Shown here: positions 15,962 to 23,635 of the stretch, one piece after another
Position numbering within the stretch: position 1 is the first letter of the stretch
Layout of the letters: the number at the start of each line of letters is the position of its first letter
DNA from: a virus
Strand: one strand, 5' to 3'
Length of the DNA: 33,542 nt
IMG/VR virus record: IMGVR_UViG_3300042876_001174
Span: 1 to 33,542 of that record
Notes under the pieces: generated by a model
Told to the model about the DNA's origin: nothing
Seen by the model: the letters and a program-made list of their open reading frames with translations, nothing else
The model's database searches: none
Program-made: the position numbers and the translations under genes

Positions 15962-17664
15962 GGGTTGGCTCCGTTGGTGGCCGCGGCGGCGGATTGCTTG
16001 GGTGCAGGCGCCTGGACAAGGGCGGGTTCGACGCCGGCCGCCGCACAGGCCGCGAGGTAGGCCTTGCGGTCTGCGATGACCTGGTCGATGTCGACGCCCT
16101 GCTCGTCAGCGACCATGCGCAGGCTGCGCAGGTCGTTCTGGATCGCAGTGGCGGCGGCCTCGATGTCGGCCTGGGGATCGACCCACGCCCAGCCGCGGGG
16201 CTGGAAGCTCGCCGCTTCCGAGAACTTGGCGAGCCGCTCGGGCGGCAGGGGCTTGCCGCTGGGCAGCGTGATGGCGCCCTTGAGCAGGGCGCAGGCGAGC
16301 CACTCGCGGAAGACCGGCAGCAGGAATGTGTCGATCAGCCAGCGCTGCTTTGTGCGCCACATGTCGCGCTCTTGCAGCTCGGCAATGCGCGCCGAGCTGT
16401 AGTTCACGCCGCTCATGTTGCCGGTCAGGTTGTGGTGGGCCACATCCAGGCCGGCGGCGATGTCGCGCTTGTAGCCGCTGGTGAACGGCTCGAAGTTCTG
16501 GTGCGGGTAGGCCGATTCCCAGCCCTTGAAATCGACGCCGGGAGGCAGCGCCTCGAGCATGCCGGGCTCGACTTCCGTGACGAGTTGGCCCGTCGCGTCT
16601 TTGTAGGCTTCGAAGTTCGGGGCCTCGCCGGACGGCGCTTCCTTGTCGGTGACGTAGAAGCCCATCTTCAACGCGCCGAACTGCGCTGCCACCAGGGCAT
16701 AGCCCTCGTATTTGTCGAGCCCATCGGCCCGCTTCAGGATGGCGTGCGTCCACGGGTAGCCGCGCAGTTGCTCGGGGCGCTCGACGATGAAGCCGTGGAA
16801 GATGTCGGCGGCCGGGACGCGCTCGACCTGGGGCTTTGGCGTCGCGCCCCAACCGCCGTCGGCCGGGTGCTGGCTGTACAGGTGATAGGCCTGCGGCATG
16901 CCGAGCGGGTTGATTTCCACACCCATGCGGATGGCGTTGCCAGGGTTCGGCGTGGCGGACGCTTGTACGCTGGCGTCGACCGGAAGCCGATCGACGTCCA
17001 GCACCTGCAGGGCGTAGCCGTAGGGCAGGCTGCGGTTGCGGATCCGGCGGTTGAGGAACTCGCCATCGCGCGCCGCGCAGGCCACGTTGTTCCACGCCAC
17101 GTCGAGCAGGCTCAGGCGGCCGGTCACATCGCATATGCCGCGCTGGGCCCAGCGCTCGAAATGGTCTTCGACCGCCTTGTTGGCGACGTCGTCGGGCGTG
17201 ACGCCATCCGTCATGGTGGCGCGGACCTGCAGGCGCGGCAGGCAGTGGCCAACGATGTTCACGCGGTTCATCGACAGGTAGCGCCTGCCGAGGTCGGTGT
17301 TGACCGTCCAGTTGCGGCTGCGCGACCGCATGGCGGCCAGCGCGCGCTCGAGGTCAGCGTTGATGCTGGTGTTGCCGGTCTTCCAGCCGGTGGTGAGGCG
17401 ATCGGTCTCGGCCGCTGCGAAGTAACGCTCGCCGCTGACGACTGGAAAGGCCCCCTGGGGCGCCACCGGCTTCTGGCCGGTGCGGCGCGGGTGGCTCGGC
17501 GCCAACACGCCACCGCGGCGTATGCCGTTGAGGGCGGCGCGCGTCTCGGAGATCACCTCTTGATGGAGCCGATCAGCCTGGCGGGCGGCCCGCCAGGCGG
17601 TGAGCAGCTTGCTGCCCTTGAACGGCAGTGAGCCCAGGTCGACGGCGTGCACGGTGTGGCTCAC
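15958..17664 (-). CDS. B: Portal protein, lambda B family
   Basis: A 568-residue protein forming the dodecameric ring through which DNA is packaged and ejected. The N-terminal motif W-K-T-G-N-T-S-I-N-A-D-L, then S-R-N-W-T-V-N-T-D-L-G-R-R-Y, and the central G-I-C-D-V-T-G and G-N-M-S-G-V-N-Y-S-S-A-R-I-A-E-L are hallmarks of the Phage_portal_2 (lambda gpB) family. The start is GTG at 17664, overlapping the gpW-like stop (GTGA) with a GAGG ribosome-binding site. The stop overlaps the capsid start. Length is close to the family norm. Confidence 0.95.
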   Translation of the reverse strand: MSHTVHAVDLGSLPFKGSKLLTAWRAARQADRLHQEVISETRAALNGIRRGGVLAPSHPRRTGQKPVAPQGAFPVVSGERYFAAAETDRLTTGWKTGNTSINADLERALAAMRSRSRNWTVNTDLGRRYLSMNRVNIVGHCLPRLQVRATMTDGVTPDDVANKAVEDHFERWAQRGICDVTGRLSLLDVAWNNVACAARDGEFLNRRIRNRSLPYGYALQVLDVDRLPVDASVQASATPNPGNAIRMGVEINPLGMPQAYHLYSQHPADGGWGATPKPQVERVPAADIFHGFIVERPEQLRGYPWTHAILKRADGLDKYEGYALVAAQFGALKMGFYVTDKEAPSGEAPNFEAYKDATGQLVTEVEPGMLEALPPGVDFKGWESAYPHQNFEPFTSGYKRDIAAGLDVAHHNLTGNMSGVNYSSARIAELQERDMWRTKQRWLIDTFLLPVFREWLACALLKGAITLPSGKPLPPERLAKFSEAASFQPRGWAWVDPQADIEAAATAIQNDLRSLRMVADEQGVDIDQVIADRKAYLAACAAAGVEPALVQAPAPKQSAAAATNGANP

Positions 17665-18215
17665 GGCATCCTCACGAAGATGCGGCGCACGGTGTTGCCG
17701 GGGCGGTCGGGCGTGATGCCGGCGGCCAGCTGCTCACGGGCAACATCAGATGCGAGCTTCTGCTCGAGGCGGACCAGCTCGGTGAGCGAATAGAACCGCA
17801 GCTCGCGGTCGTTGATGCGGTAGCTTTCGACGGCGTCGGTGGCCTTCCCACCGAGCTTGGCGCGCACGGCTGCCAGCGCGATCTCGGCCTGGCTGCGCAG
17901 GTCGATCGGGGTGGACACCGTGCCGAGGTTCGGGCGGATGGTGACCTGGCTGGACTCGCTGTCGATCGTGAAGCGGTCGGCACCCAGGGCGACGAACGCC
18001 GCGCTGGTGTAGTCGCCAGCCGCCCACGAGGCCGTGGCTGCCGCGTTCAGCGCGACGAGGTGATCGTCACCGCTGGCGCCGGCGGCAAAGGTGATGACTG
18101 CGCCAGCCGCACGCGGGATCAGGCGGTACGAAAGCACCCAGCCAGCGCTGGCCGGATAGTCGGACAGGCTGACGGTGAACTTGAGTGAATCACCCGCGGT
18201 GATCGATCGCTGCAT
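17661..18215 (-). CDS. gpW-like head-tail connector with an extra N-terminal beta domain
   Basis: A 184-residue protein immediately before the portal, where lambda has W. The C-terminal ~75 residues (R-S-Q-A-E-I-A-L-A-A-V-R-A-K-L-G-G-K, then S-Y-R-I-N-D-R-E-L-R-F-Y-S-L-T-E-L) match the gpW helix-hairpin-helix layout. The first ~100 residues (S-I-T-A-G-D-S-L-K-F-T-V-S-L-S-D-Y-P and S-Y-R-L-I-P) look like an Ig-like or beta-sandwich domain absent from lambda W. I chose ATG 18215; an in-frame TTG at 18224 would add three residues. gpW binds the portal to let the tail attach. The N-terminal domain may be surface exposed on the virion. Confidence 0.75.
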   Translation of the reverse strand: MQRSITAGDSLKFTVSLSDYPASAGWVLSYRLIPRAAGAVITFAAGASGDDHLVALNAAATASWAAGDYTSAAFVALGADRFTIDSESSQVTIRPNLGTVSTPIDLRSQAEIALAAVRAKLGGKATDAVESYRINDRELRFYSLTELVRLEQKLASDVAREQLAAGITPDRPGNTVRRIFVRMP

Positions 18216-18238
18216 GGCCGGCAATGTGGCCGGCCTGC

Positions 18239-18267
18239 CGCGACATTTACAGGCAGAAGATGTCGCG
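18239..18267. repeat. 29-bp palindromic repeat, copy 1
   Basis: CGCGACAT (18239-18246) and ATGTCGCG (18260-18267) form a perfect 8-bp inverted repeat around a 13-base loop, in the gap between the 73-residue ORF stop and the gpW-like gene. The whole 29 bp recurs at 21171-21199 with one base changed in the loop and in the same orientation. There is no T-tract, so it is not an ordinary intrinsic terminator. Confidence 0.9.
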
Positions 18268-18287
18268 TCTTCGGCCTCGAAAACCGA

Positions 18288-18509
18288 TCACCGGTAGGGG
18301 ATGACCTTTTCGCGCAGGGCCCCGGCGGCGATGGCCGCCTCTTCGGTGTCGAAGCGGGCCACACCATCGGGCTCCAGGTGTGGCTGCAGGGCGTCCCACA
18401 GGCCGGTGTCATGGTGCTCGAGGTCGGGGTCGACGGCGATGGCGCAGCCGGGTTCGTCGAGGCGGGTCATGAACCGGCTGGGCAGCAGGAGGATAGTTTC
18501 GGTTTTCAT
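18288..18509 (-). CDS. Small hypothetical protein
   Basis: A 73-residue protein starting at ATG 18509. It begins M-K-T-E-T-I-L-L-L-P-S-R and has an aspartate/glutamate-rich middle (D-P-D-L-E-H-H-D-T-G-L-W-D-A-L). No family is recognised and no membrane segment or signal is seen. It closes the three-gene cassette that starts with the LamG-like gene, 10 bases after the PhoD-like stop, and is followed by the palindromic repeat. It may be a small virion or assembly partner of the two larger proteins. Confidence 0.6.
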   Translation of the reverse strand: MKTETILLLPSRFMTRLDEPGCAIAVDPDLEHHDTGLWDALQPHLEPDGVARFDTEEAAIAAGALREKVIPYR

Positions 18510-18519
18510 GGCTGAGGCC

Positions 18520-19983
18520 TCACGGCATCGGGTAGACAGCGAACGTCGTCGGCGCAACGCTGTAGGTGACCTTGAGCCAGTCACCCGGGCCGAGCAGGAA
18601 CAGGCCCTTGACCTGGCCGGTATCGTCGAACGTGGTGTTGTCGCGGCTCACGGCTACCTGGCTCACCGTACCGCCGTTCACCACCACCTGCTGCGTCTTG
18701 CTGGTGGTGTTCTGGTAGGTGTAGGGGCTGGCCGTCACGCTGGGCGCGCTGCGAATGGGTGACGGCGTAGGCGACTGGCGCGGCGTGACGTTGCTGGTGA
18801 TCTTGGTGGGCACGCGCGAGCCGAATGGGACGACGGCGCTGAACAGCACATCGAGCGACCACGCGTCGCGGATGCCGAGCGTGACGGTGCTGGCGTCTGC
18901 ATCGACGTCGATGCTGCCGAACACGCACTGGTCGTTGCGATCGGAGAACCAGAGGTTTTCCTTGTACTGCGTGAGGTTGCCGATGCCTTGCCCGAAGGGG
19001 CATGCGCAGACGCTGAGGCAATCGTAGGGCTGGCCGTTGGCCTTGAGCGCCAGGCCGGCATGCGGCACGTGTTTGTCGCCGCACATCCAGATGACGGGCA
19101 GGTTCGCGGTGTCGATCGCGCTGAGCAGTGCGTCGCGATCGACGCTGTACGTCCAGGGGCCGTCGTTGTTGTCGAGGTTGAACAGGTCTTTCGTCGAGCT
19201 GATGATCACCATGCCGCAGCCCTTGGCAACAGCGTCTTTCGCGGTGTCGATGATCCACTGGCGCTGGGTAGCGCCCCAGAAGACTTTGGCCGCCGTGTCG
19301 GCATCCAGCATCGGGTTCTTGTAGCTGATGCTGTCGGTGAAGATGACGCGCACGCAGCTGCCGCCCAGCTCGCCATTGGGGCCGAAGTCGCGGTAGAAGT
19401 ACTGGACCGGGTAGTCACTCGCCGAGGCTGTGCCGACCATCGCCGAGGGGCGGTCGCCGTTCTTCGGGCCCAGGGGTGGGTTGTCGGCGTAGGCCCCGTA
19501 GATCGTCTGCATGCCCGCCAGGCCGCGCTGCCAGATGTCGAGCACCTGCGCCTGGGTGGTGATGTTGTGGATCTGGCCGTGAACGCCGTTCGGCCAGGTG
19601 ATGGCCGATTGGGTAACCGTGTGGTCGAAGTTGTTGTGCTTGCAGTCGTGGTCGTCGGCCTGCATGTACACGAGCAGTTTGCCGGCGTCCTTGGCGGCCC
19701 AGAAGTCCCGGTAGTTGCGCAGGCCCTCCCGGCCGTAGTGCAGCCGGAAACGGTCATAGGCGAGCTGCGCGGTGTGGGCATTGGCCGGCGCCCCAGAGGG
19801 CTGCGCGACGAAGTCCCAGAAGATGACTTCAACCAGGTTCTGGTTGAGGATGGTGTAGGCCGCGCCGTCGTTGTACACGTAGTCGCCGCTGAAGATGTGG
19901 GCGACCGGGTTGAGCTTCAGGACGTTCTGAATGGGCTGGTTGCCCAGCGGGGATTGGCAGGCGGAGTAGGTGATGGTGAACAT
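18520..19983 (-). CDS. PhoD-like metallophosphatase, probable virion-associated enzyme
   Basis: A 487-residue protein with the metal-binding motifs of PhoD-type phosphodiesterases in order: S-G-D-Y-V-Y-N (residues 32-38), A-D-D-H-D (109-113), F-T-D-S-I-S-Y-K-N (215-223), V-I-I-S-S (259-263) and C-G-D-K-H-V-P-H (301-308). The last ~75 residues (Y-T-Y-Q-N-T-T, V-V-V-N-G-G-T-V-S, L-G-P-G-D-W-L-K-V-T-Y) look like a separate small beta domain of the kind found on phage structural proteins. No signal peptide is visible, so action as part of the virion is more likely than secretion. Possible substrates are phosphodiesters of lipopolysaccharide or capsule, or extracellular DNA; this is inference. It lies between head genes, not in a metabolic operon. 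Confidence 0.8.
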   Translation of the reverse strand: MFTITYSACQSPLGNQPIQNVLKLNPVAHIFSGDYVYNDGAAYTILNQNLVEVIFWDFVAQPSGAPANAHTAQLAYDRFRLHYGREGLRNYRDFWAAKDAGKLLVYMQADDHDCKHNNFDHTVTQSAITWPNGVHGQIHNITTQAQVLDIWQRGLAGMQTIYGAYADNPPLGPKNGDRPSAMVGTASASDYPVQYFYRDFGPNGELGGSCVRVIFTDSISYKNPMLDADTAAKVFWGATQRQWIIDTAKDAVAKGCGMVIISSTKDLFNLDNNDGPWTYSVDRDALLSAIDTANLPVIWMCGDKHVPHAGLALKANGQPYDCLSVCACPFGQGIGNLTQYKENLWFSDRNDQCVFGSIDVDADASTVTLGIRDAWSLDVLFSAVVPFGSRVPTKITSNVTPRQSPTPSPIRSAPSVTASPYTYQNTTSKTQQVVVNGGTVSQVAVSRDNTTFDDTGQVKGLFLLGPGDWLKVTYSVAPTTFAVYPMP

Positions 19984-20001
19984 GCGGCGTAGCCCCTCGT
20001 G

Positions 20002-21123
20002 TCAGCGCGCCGAAGCCGGCAGCGCATAGATGTTGTTGCGCAGGTCGCGGCAGATGCGCATGCCCAGGCCTGCGTCATAGGCGTCGCGCTTCAGCCCCGT
20101 GGACAGCATGGCCATGTTGGGGCCCACGTAGCCGACGTAGGTGCTGGTGCTGGTGTCGCACCAGGCGCCGAGCATCAGCGGGCTCGTGGTGTCGGCCCCG
20201 ACCGATGCGGTGCCGTTTGGCACGAGCGCTGGCGTGTCGAGCCCCACGTTGGACTGCGCGTTGCCCCCATCAGTGCCGAGCGTGAGCATGTAGGCCCGCA
20301 GCTCGAGCAGGCCGCTGATGCCGGCGGCCGAGATCTCGAGCGCCCAGGCGGTGCGGGTGTTGTCGGCGTTCTGGCCACGCGCGCCGGTAACGCCCATGGT
20401 GGTGGTGACCGTGGAGCTTCCGCCCTTGGCTCGGGTGGCGAATTGCAGCTTGCCGCTGGTGCCCTTCAGGCCCACGGCCCAGCCGCCCTTGCCGGCGGCA
20501 TCAGCGTTCATTCCCCAGCTGAGCAGCCAGCAGTCAGCGGGCAGTGTGGCGGGGTGGGAGACGACACCGAAGACGGTGATCTGGTCACCGCGGGCGGCGA
20601 GCGTGGACAGGTCGCACGCGAATTTCGCCGAGGCGGTGAAGCCGCCCTGCAGGCCATCGGTGACGGGGATTCGGTTGTTGCTGCCGTTCAGGCTGATGCC
20701 CGGGCCCGCCTGGCCCCACCGCTGCCCGGAGCTGCCGCCATTGACCGAGCCGATCAGCTGGCCGCTGATGTCATAGACCTTGTTGCTGGTGTTTTCCTGC
20801 AGGGGAAAGAAGATCAGGACGCCACGCGCATCGGCATACGGCAGGGCCCCGAAAGGCCGGCCGGATGGATCGAGCGGTCGGCCGGACATGTCTGCCTGCA
20901 TGAACGGCAGCGGCGTGACGCCATCACGCACCAGGCTGCGCAGGCCGGGGTTGTAGGCCACGTCGCTCTGGGCGCCGACGATGGGTGTGATGCCAGAGAC
21001 GTCATAGGCGACACCCATGGCGACCAGGCCGGCGCCGAAGGTCGACGAAACGGCATAGGTGGTTCCCTTGAGGAGGACTGTGCCGTCTTCCCCTTTGCGG
21101 GACTCTCGCATCTTGATCTGCAT
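20002..21123 (-). CDS. LamG/concanavalin-like virion protein
   Basis: A 373-residue protein. A short N-terminal domain (G-T-V-L-L-K-G-T-T-Y-A-V-S-S-T-F-G-A-G-L-V) is like small domains that anchor phage decoration proteins. It is followed by a beta-rich region from about residue 95 (G-V-L-I-F-F-P-L-Q-E-N-T-S-N-K-V-Y-D-I-S-G) to 370. That region has the LamG/ConA lectin layout: F-T-A-S-A-K-F-A near 165-175, then L-E-L-R-A-Y and M-L-G-A-W-C-D, ending N-N-I-Y-A-L-P. The expected function is carbohydrate binding from the capsid or head-neck surface. It is adjacent to the PhoD-like gene, with a gap of 18 bases, and the pair may attach to and modify a surface glycan. The fold call is from pattern only. 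Confidence 0.65.
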   Translation of the reverse strand: MQIKMRESRKGEDGTVLLKGTTYAVSSTFGAGLVAMGVAYDVSGITPIVGAQSDVAYNPGLRSLVRDGVTPLPFMQADMSGRPLDPSGRPFGALPYADARGVLIFFPLQENTSNKVYDISGQLIGSVNGGSSGQRWGQAGPGISLNGSNNRIPVTDGLQGGFTASAKFACDLSTLAARGDQITVFGVVSHPATLPADCWLLSWGMNADAAGKGGWAVGLKGTSGKLQFATRAKGGSSTVTTTMGVTGARGQNADNTRTAWALEISAAGISGLLELRAYMLTLGTDGGNAQSNVGLDTPALVPNGTASVGADTTSPLMLGAWCDTSTSTYVGYVGPNMAMLSTGLKRDAYDAGLGMRICRDLRNNIYALPASAR

Positions 21124-21170
21124 GGTGCTGGGGCCTCAGTCGTCAGGTGGCGCGACTCTGGTGGGGCTGG

Positions 21171-21199
21171 CGCGACATTCACAGGCAGAAGATGTCGCG
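21171..21199. repeat. 29-bp palindromic repeat, copy 2
   Basis: The same CGCGACAT / ATGTCGCG stem (21171-21178 and 21192-21199) and 13-base loop as at 18239-18267, in the same orientation, with one difference (C for T at the second loop base). It sits 3 bases past the stop of the Mor-like gene and before the LamG-like gene. The two copies bracket the LamG-PhoD-small-ORF cassette exactly. Confidence 0.9.
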
Positions 21200-21202
21200 C
21201 TT

Positions 21203-21520
21203 TCAGGCGTTTTCCTTGACGCCAGCCAGCACGCGCTGCACCTGGCGCAGGGTGATGCCCTCGCGATCGGCAATGAGGCCCTTCGGCGTTCCTTCGGCGG
21301 CAGCAGCCCGGATTCGCTCATCGCGCATGGCCCGCTGGTCCTGGTCGGGGCGTTTGCGGACGTACAGCCGCACCGTTTCGCCGGGGTAGAGCTTGCACAG
21401 GATGCCCTCGATGACCGTGGGCAGTGTTTGCATCAGCGCGTTGTTGACCGCCCCCTGAATGGCTGGGTGGACGGCGGCCTCTTGGGCGAGTGCGCGCAGG
21501 ATGTTCAGCTTGGCGGTCAT
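21203..21520 (-). CDS. Mor-like DNA-binding protein
   Basis: A 105-residue protein. The first half is helical (I-L-R-A-L-A-Q-E-A-A, then P-T-V-I-E-G-I-L). A strand with G-E-T-V-R-L-Y-V-R-K follows, then a C-terminal helix-turn-helix (D-E-R-I-R-A-A-A-A-E-G, then G-L-I-A-D-R-E-G-I-T-L-R-Q-V-Q-R-V-L). The order dimerisation helices, G-E-T strand, HTH is that of the Mor/C activator family of phage Mu. It lies just after the large terminase and before the palindromic repeat. It could regulate the cassette or late genes, or be a structural homologue with another job. The family call is moderate. Confidence 0.6.
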   Translation of the reverse strand: MTAKLNILRALAQEAAVHPAIQGAVNNALMQTLPTVIEGILCKLYPGETVRLYVRKRPDQDQRAMRDERIRAAAAEGTPKGLIADREGITLRQVQRVLAGVKENA

Positions 21521-21535
21521 CAGTGGGACTCCGGG

Positions 21536-23635
21536 TCAGCGACGGCGCGGCTTGGCATAGGAGTGCCAGAAGCTCTTGGCCGGTTCAGGGGTGGGTGTCG
21601 TGGTGGGCGCGGCCGAGCGGCTGGCCAGTGCGGGCGCCTGCACTTCAGCGCCGAGCTGCGCGGCTCGCGCCTTTTCGGCTGCGGCTCTGAGCTCGGCCTC
21701 TCGGCGGTCCCAATCGGCTGCGGTGGCTCGGTGCAGCCGCAGCTCTGGGTGGTGCGCCGCGGCGAAGGCGTGCACCCAGGTGTCCAGAGGCTCGTTGCGT
21801 ACGCCGCGCTTGTGGTCGAAGCGGTTTCGGCTGGGGTTGAATGTCTCGCTGATCAGGCCCGGGAAATACATCTCGGGCAGCTCGGCGCTGAAGTGGCACA
21901 GGCGCTTGGGCGGCTCGATGGACTGCGTGGCCCGCCCCTCGGCGCGGGCCGCGGCCTCTTCGGCCTGCAGGGCCTGCAGGTGCTTGGCGTCGGCGTCGGC
22001 GTCCAGGCTGAGACGGCCGTACAGCCAGTGCTTGGCGTTGACGGTACCGATCTGGTGGATCTGGACGCCACGCTTGTCGACGCGGCCCTTCCAGTCGACA
22101 TCAGATGCCTTGCCTTTGCTGAGGATCTGCGCATTGGCGGGCACGGCGCCGAATGAGCACAGTGGGCGCCGAACTCCGCGCGACCGGGCGCTGCGGATGT
22201 AGGCCTTGACGGCCTCGGTGCGGTGGCCGGACATGTCCTGGCTCATGGCCTGGACGTAGAGCACGGCGCCGCTCGCGTGCAGGATGGGTGCGGTGAGCAG
22301 CGTCGTGAGCGCGTTGAAAACGTCGTCCTGAGCCGGGTCGCCGGGTAGCTCGACGTAGTCGATCACCCAGAAGGACATGCCTCGGCCCCAGCCGACCAGC
22401 TGCACGGCCAGGCGGCCGTCCTGCGTGTCCACGCCGCAGGTGATGACCAGCACGCCATCAGGCGCCGTGCGGAGGGCGTAGGTCTCGGCGCGGTCGGCAA
22501 TGGCGTTGTGCTTGACGCGCCGGGTGGTCTCGTCTTCCCACGGCTCGGCAAGCCGGTCGTTGACGAAGGTCTTGAGCTTGGCCGGGTCGTTCTGGGCATC
22601 GAGCCACATCTCGGCGAGATCTGCCCAGCGCGGTCCGAGGCCGAGCTGGTAGTACAGGCAGTTGATGTGATAGCCGCGAATTCGCCCGCCGGGGTTGGTG
22701 ACGCGCCACCGGCCGGCGGCGATCATTTCGGTCTTGTGGTGCTCTTCGATCTCGGCGCCGCACTCGTTGCAGACGTACCAGGCGCGGCGGCCGTGCTCAG
22801 GGTGGCGCCGAGGATCCCATTTGAGGCCGCCCCACTCGAGGTATTGCTCGTGGCCGCAGTGGGGGCATGGGACGAAGTAGCGGCGCTGGTCGCTGATCAG
22901 CCACTTGGCTTCAATGCGGCTCTGGCTCTTGATCTGGGGGCTGCTGATGTACAGCCGTTGATGGGTGCTCGGGAATGCGCTGGTGCGCCCGTCGAGCATG
23001 GCGGCCGGGTCGTCGCCCCCTGCGAAGTTGGCGGCGAACTCGTCGAATTCGTCGACGATCAGGGTACGCACGCTGGTTTGCTTGAGGCGGCTCGGGCTGC
23101 CCGCGTGCTCGATGAACAGCTGACCGCCGGCGAAGTCCTTGAACGTTCGGGTATTGGCTGCCTCGCGGCTTTGCACGCTGGTGAGCGTTTCCTTGACGGC
23201 GGGCGATTCGTCGAGCATGGGCTGCAGCTTTTGCTGCACCCACTTCGTCTGCGTGACTTCGCCGGGCAGGCAGACCATCAGCGGGCCCGGGTTCTGCGTC
23301 ATGCTGTAGCCGACGACGTTGAGCGCCACCTCGGTCTTCGCGAACTGGATGGGCCACATGAGCGCGCACTCGCGCACCGAGCTGCGGGTGCTGAAGCAGT
23401 CCATCGGCTCGCGGGTCGGCGGGTTGCGCGCAGTGGACCATTGGCCCGCCTCGGCGCTGCCCTTGCTGGACAGGCGCCGATGCTGGTCTGCCCAATCGCT
23501 GACCTTCAGCGCCTTGCGTGGGGCGAGCCCACGAGCCAGCTCGCCGAAGACAACCGGGCCGGCCGGCGGCGCACGGTACTGCGTCAGCTCCGGCGTGGTG
23601 AGGTCTTCGGGAAGACGGTCGCCCACGGTGCTCAA
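21536..23635 (-). CDS. A: Terminase large subunit, GpA family
   Basis: A 699-residue packaging motor and nuclease. The ATPase has the divergent Walker A region W-P-I-Q-F-A-K-T-E (about residues 94-102) and the Walker B-like L-I-V-D-E-F-D-E-F (about 186-194). A zinc-ribbon-like part (C-P-H-C-G-H near 255 and C-N-E-C near 290) precedes the nuclease domain, which begins with G-V-D-T-Q-D-G-R-L-A (about 398-407). All fit lambda gpA-type terminases. The start is TTG at 23635, overlapping the small-subunit stop and preceded by GAGG; a GTG at 23626 is an alternative. The last ~60 residues are alanine-rich and variable. A cos-type packaging mechanism is suggested by the family. Confidence 0.95.
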   Translation of the reverse strand: MSTVGDRLPEDLTTPELTQYRAPPAGPVVFGELARGLAPRKALKVSDWADQHRRLSSKGSAEAGQWSTARNPPTREPMDCFSTRSSVRECALMWPIQFAKTEVALNVVGYSMTQNPGPLMVCLPGEVTQTKWVQQKLQPMLDESPAVKETLTSVQSREAANTRTFKDFAGGQLFIEHAGSPSRLKQTSVRTLIVDEFDEFAANFAGGDDPAAMLDGRTSAFPSTHQRLYISSPQIKSQSRIEAKWLISDQRRYFVPCPHCGHEQYLEWGGLKWDPRRHPEHGRRAWYVCNECGAEIEEHHKTEMIAAGRWRVTNPGGRIRGYHINCLYYQLGLGPRWADLAEMWLDAQNDPAKLKTFVNDRLAEPWEDETTRRVKHNAIADRAETYALRTAPDGVLVITCGVDTQDGRLAVQLVGWGRGMSFWVIDYVELPGDPAQDDVFNALTTLLTAPILHASGAVLYVQAMSQDMSGHRTEAVKAYIRSARSRGVRRPLCSFGAVPANAQILSKGKASDVDWKGRVDKRGVQIHQIGTVNAKHWLYGRLSLDADADAKHLQALQAEEAAARAEGRATQSIEPPKRLCHFSAELPEMYFPGLISETFNPSRNRFDHKRGVRNEPLDTWVHAFAAAHHPELRLHRATAADWDRREAELRAAAEKARAAQLGAEVQAPALASRSAAPTTTPTPEPAKSFWHSYAKPRRR

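Noticed and set aside
11927-16060. Very long plus-strand open frame (1377 codons) opposite capsid and tail genes
   Set aside because: It lies antisense to well-supported structural genes. Its composition (rich in Arg, Gly, His, Ala) is typical of antisense frames in GC-rich DNA, and it has no motif or ribosome-binding site of its own.
15994-17631. Plus-strand open frame of 545 codons opposite the portal gene
   Set aside because: Antisense to the portal gene, which has clear family motifs; no support for translation.
18239-18267. 29-bp palindrome as an ordinary intrinsic terminator
   Set aside because: The stem is good but no T-tract follows on either strand, and its exact duplication around the cassette calls for another explanation.
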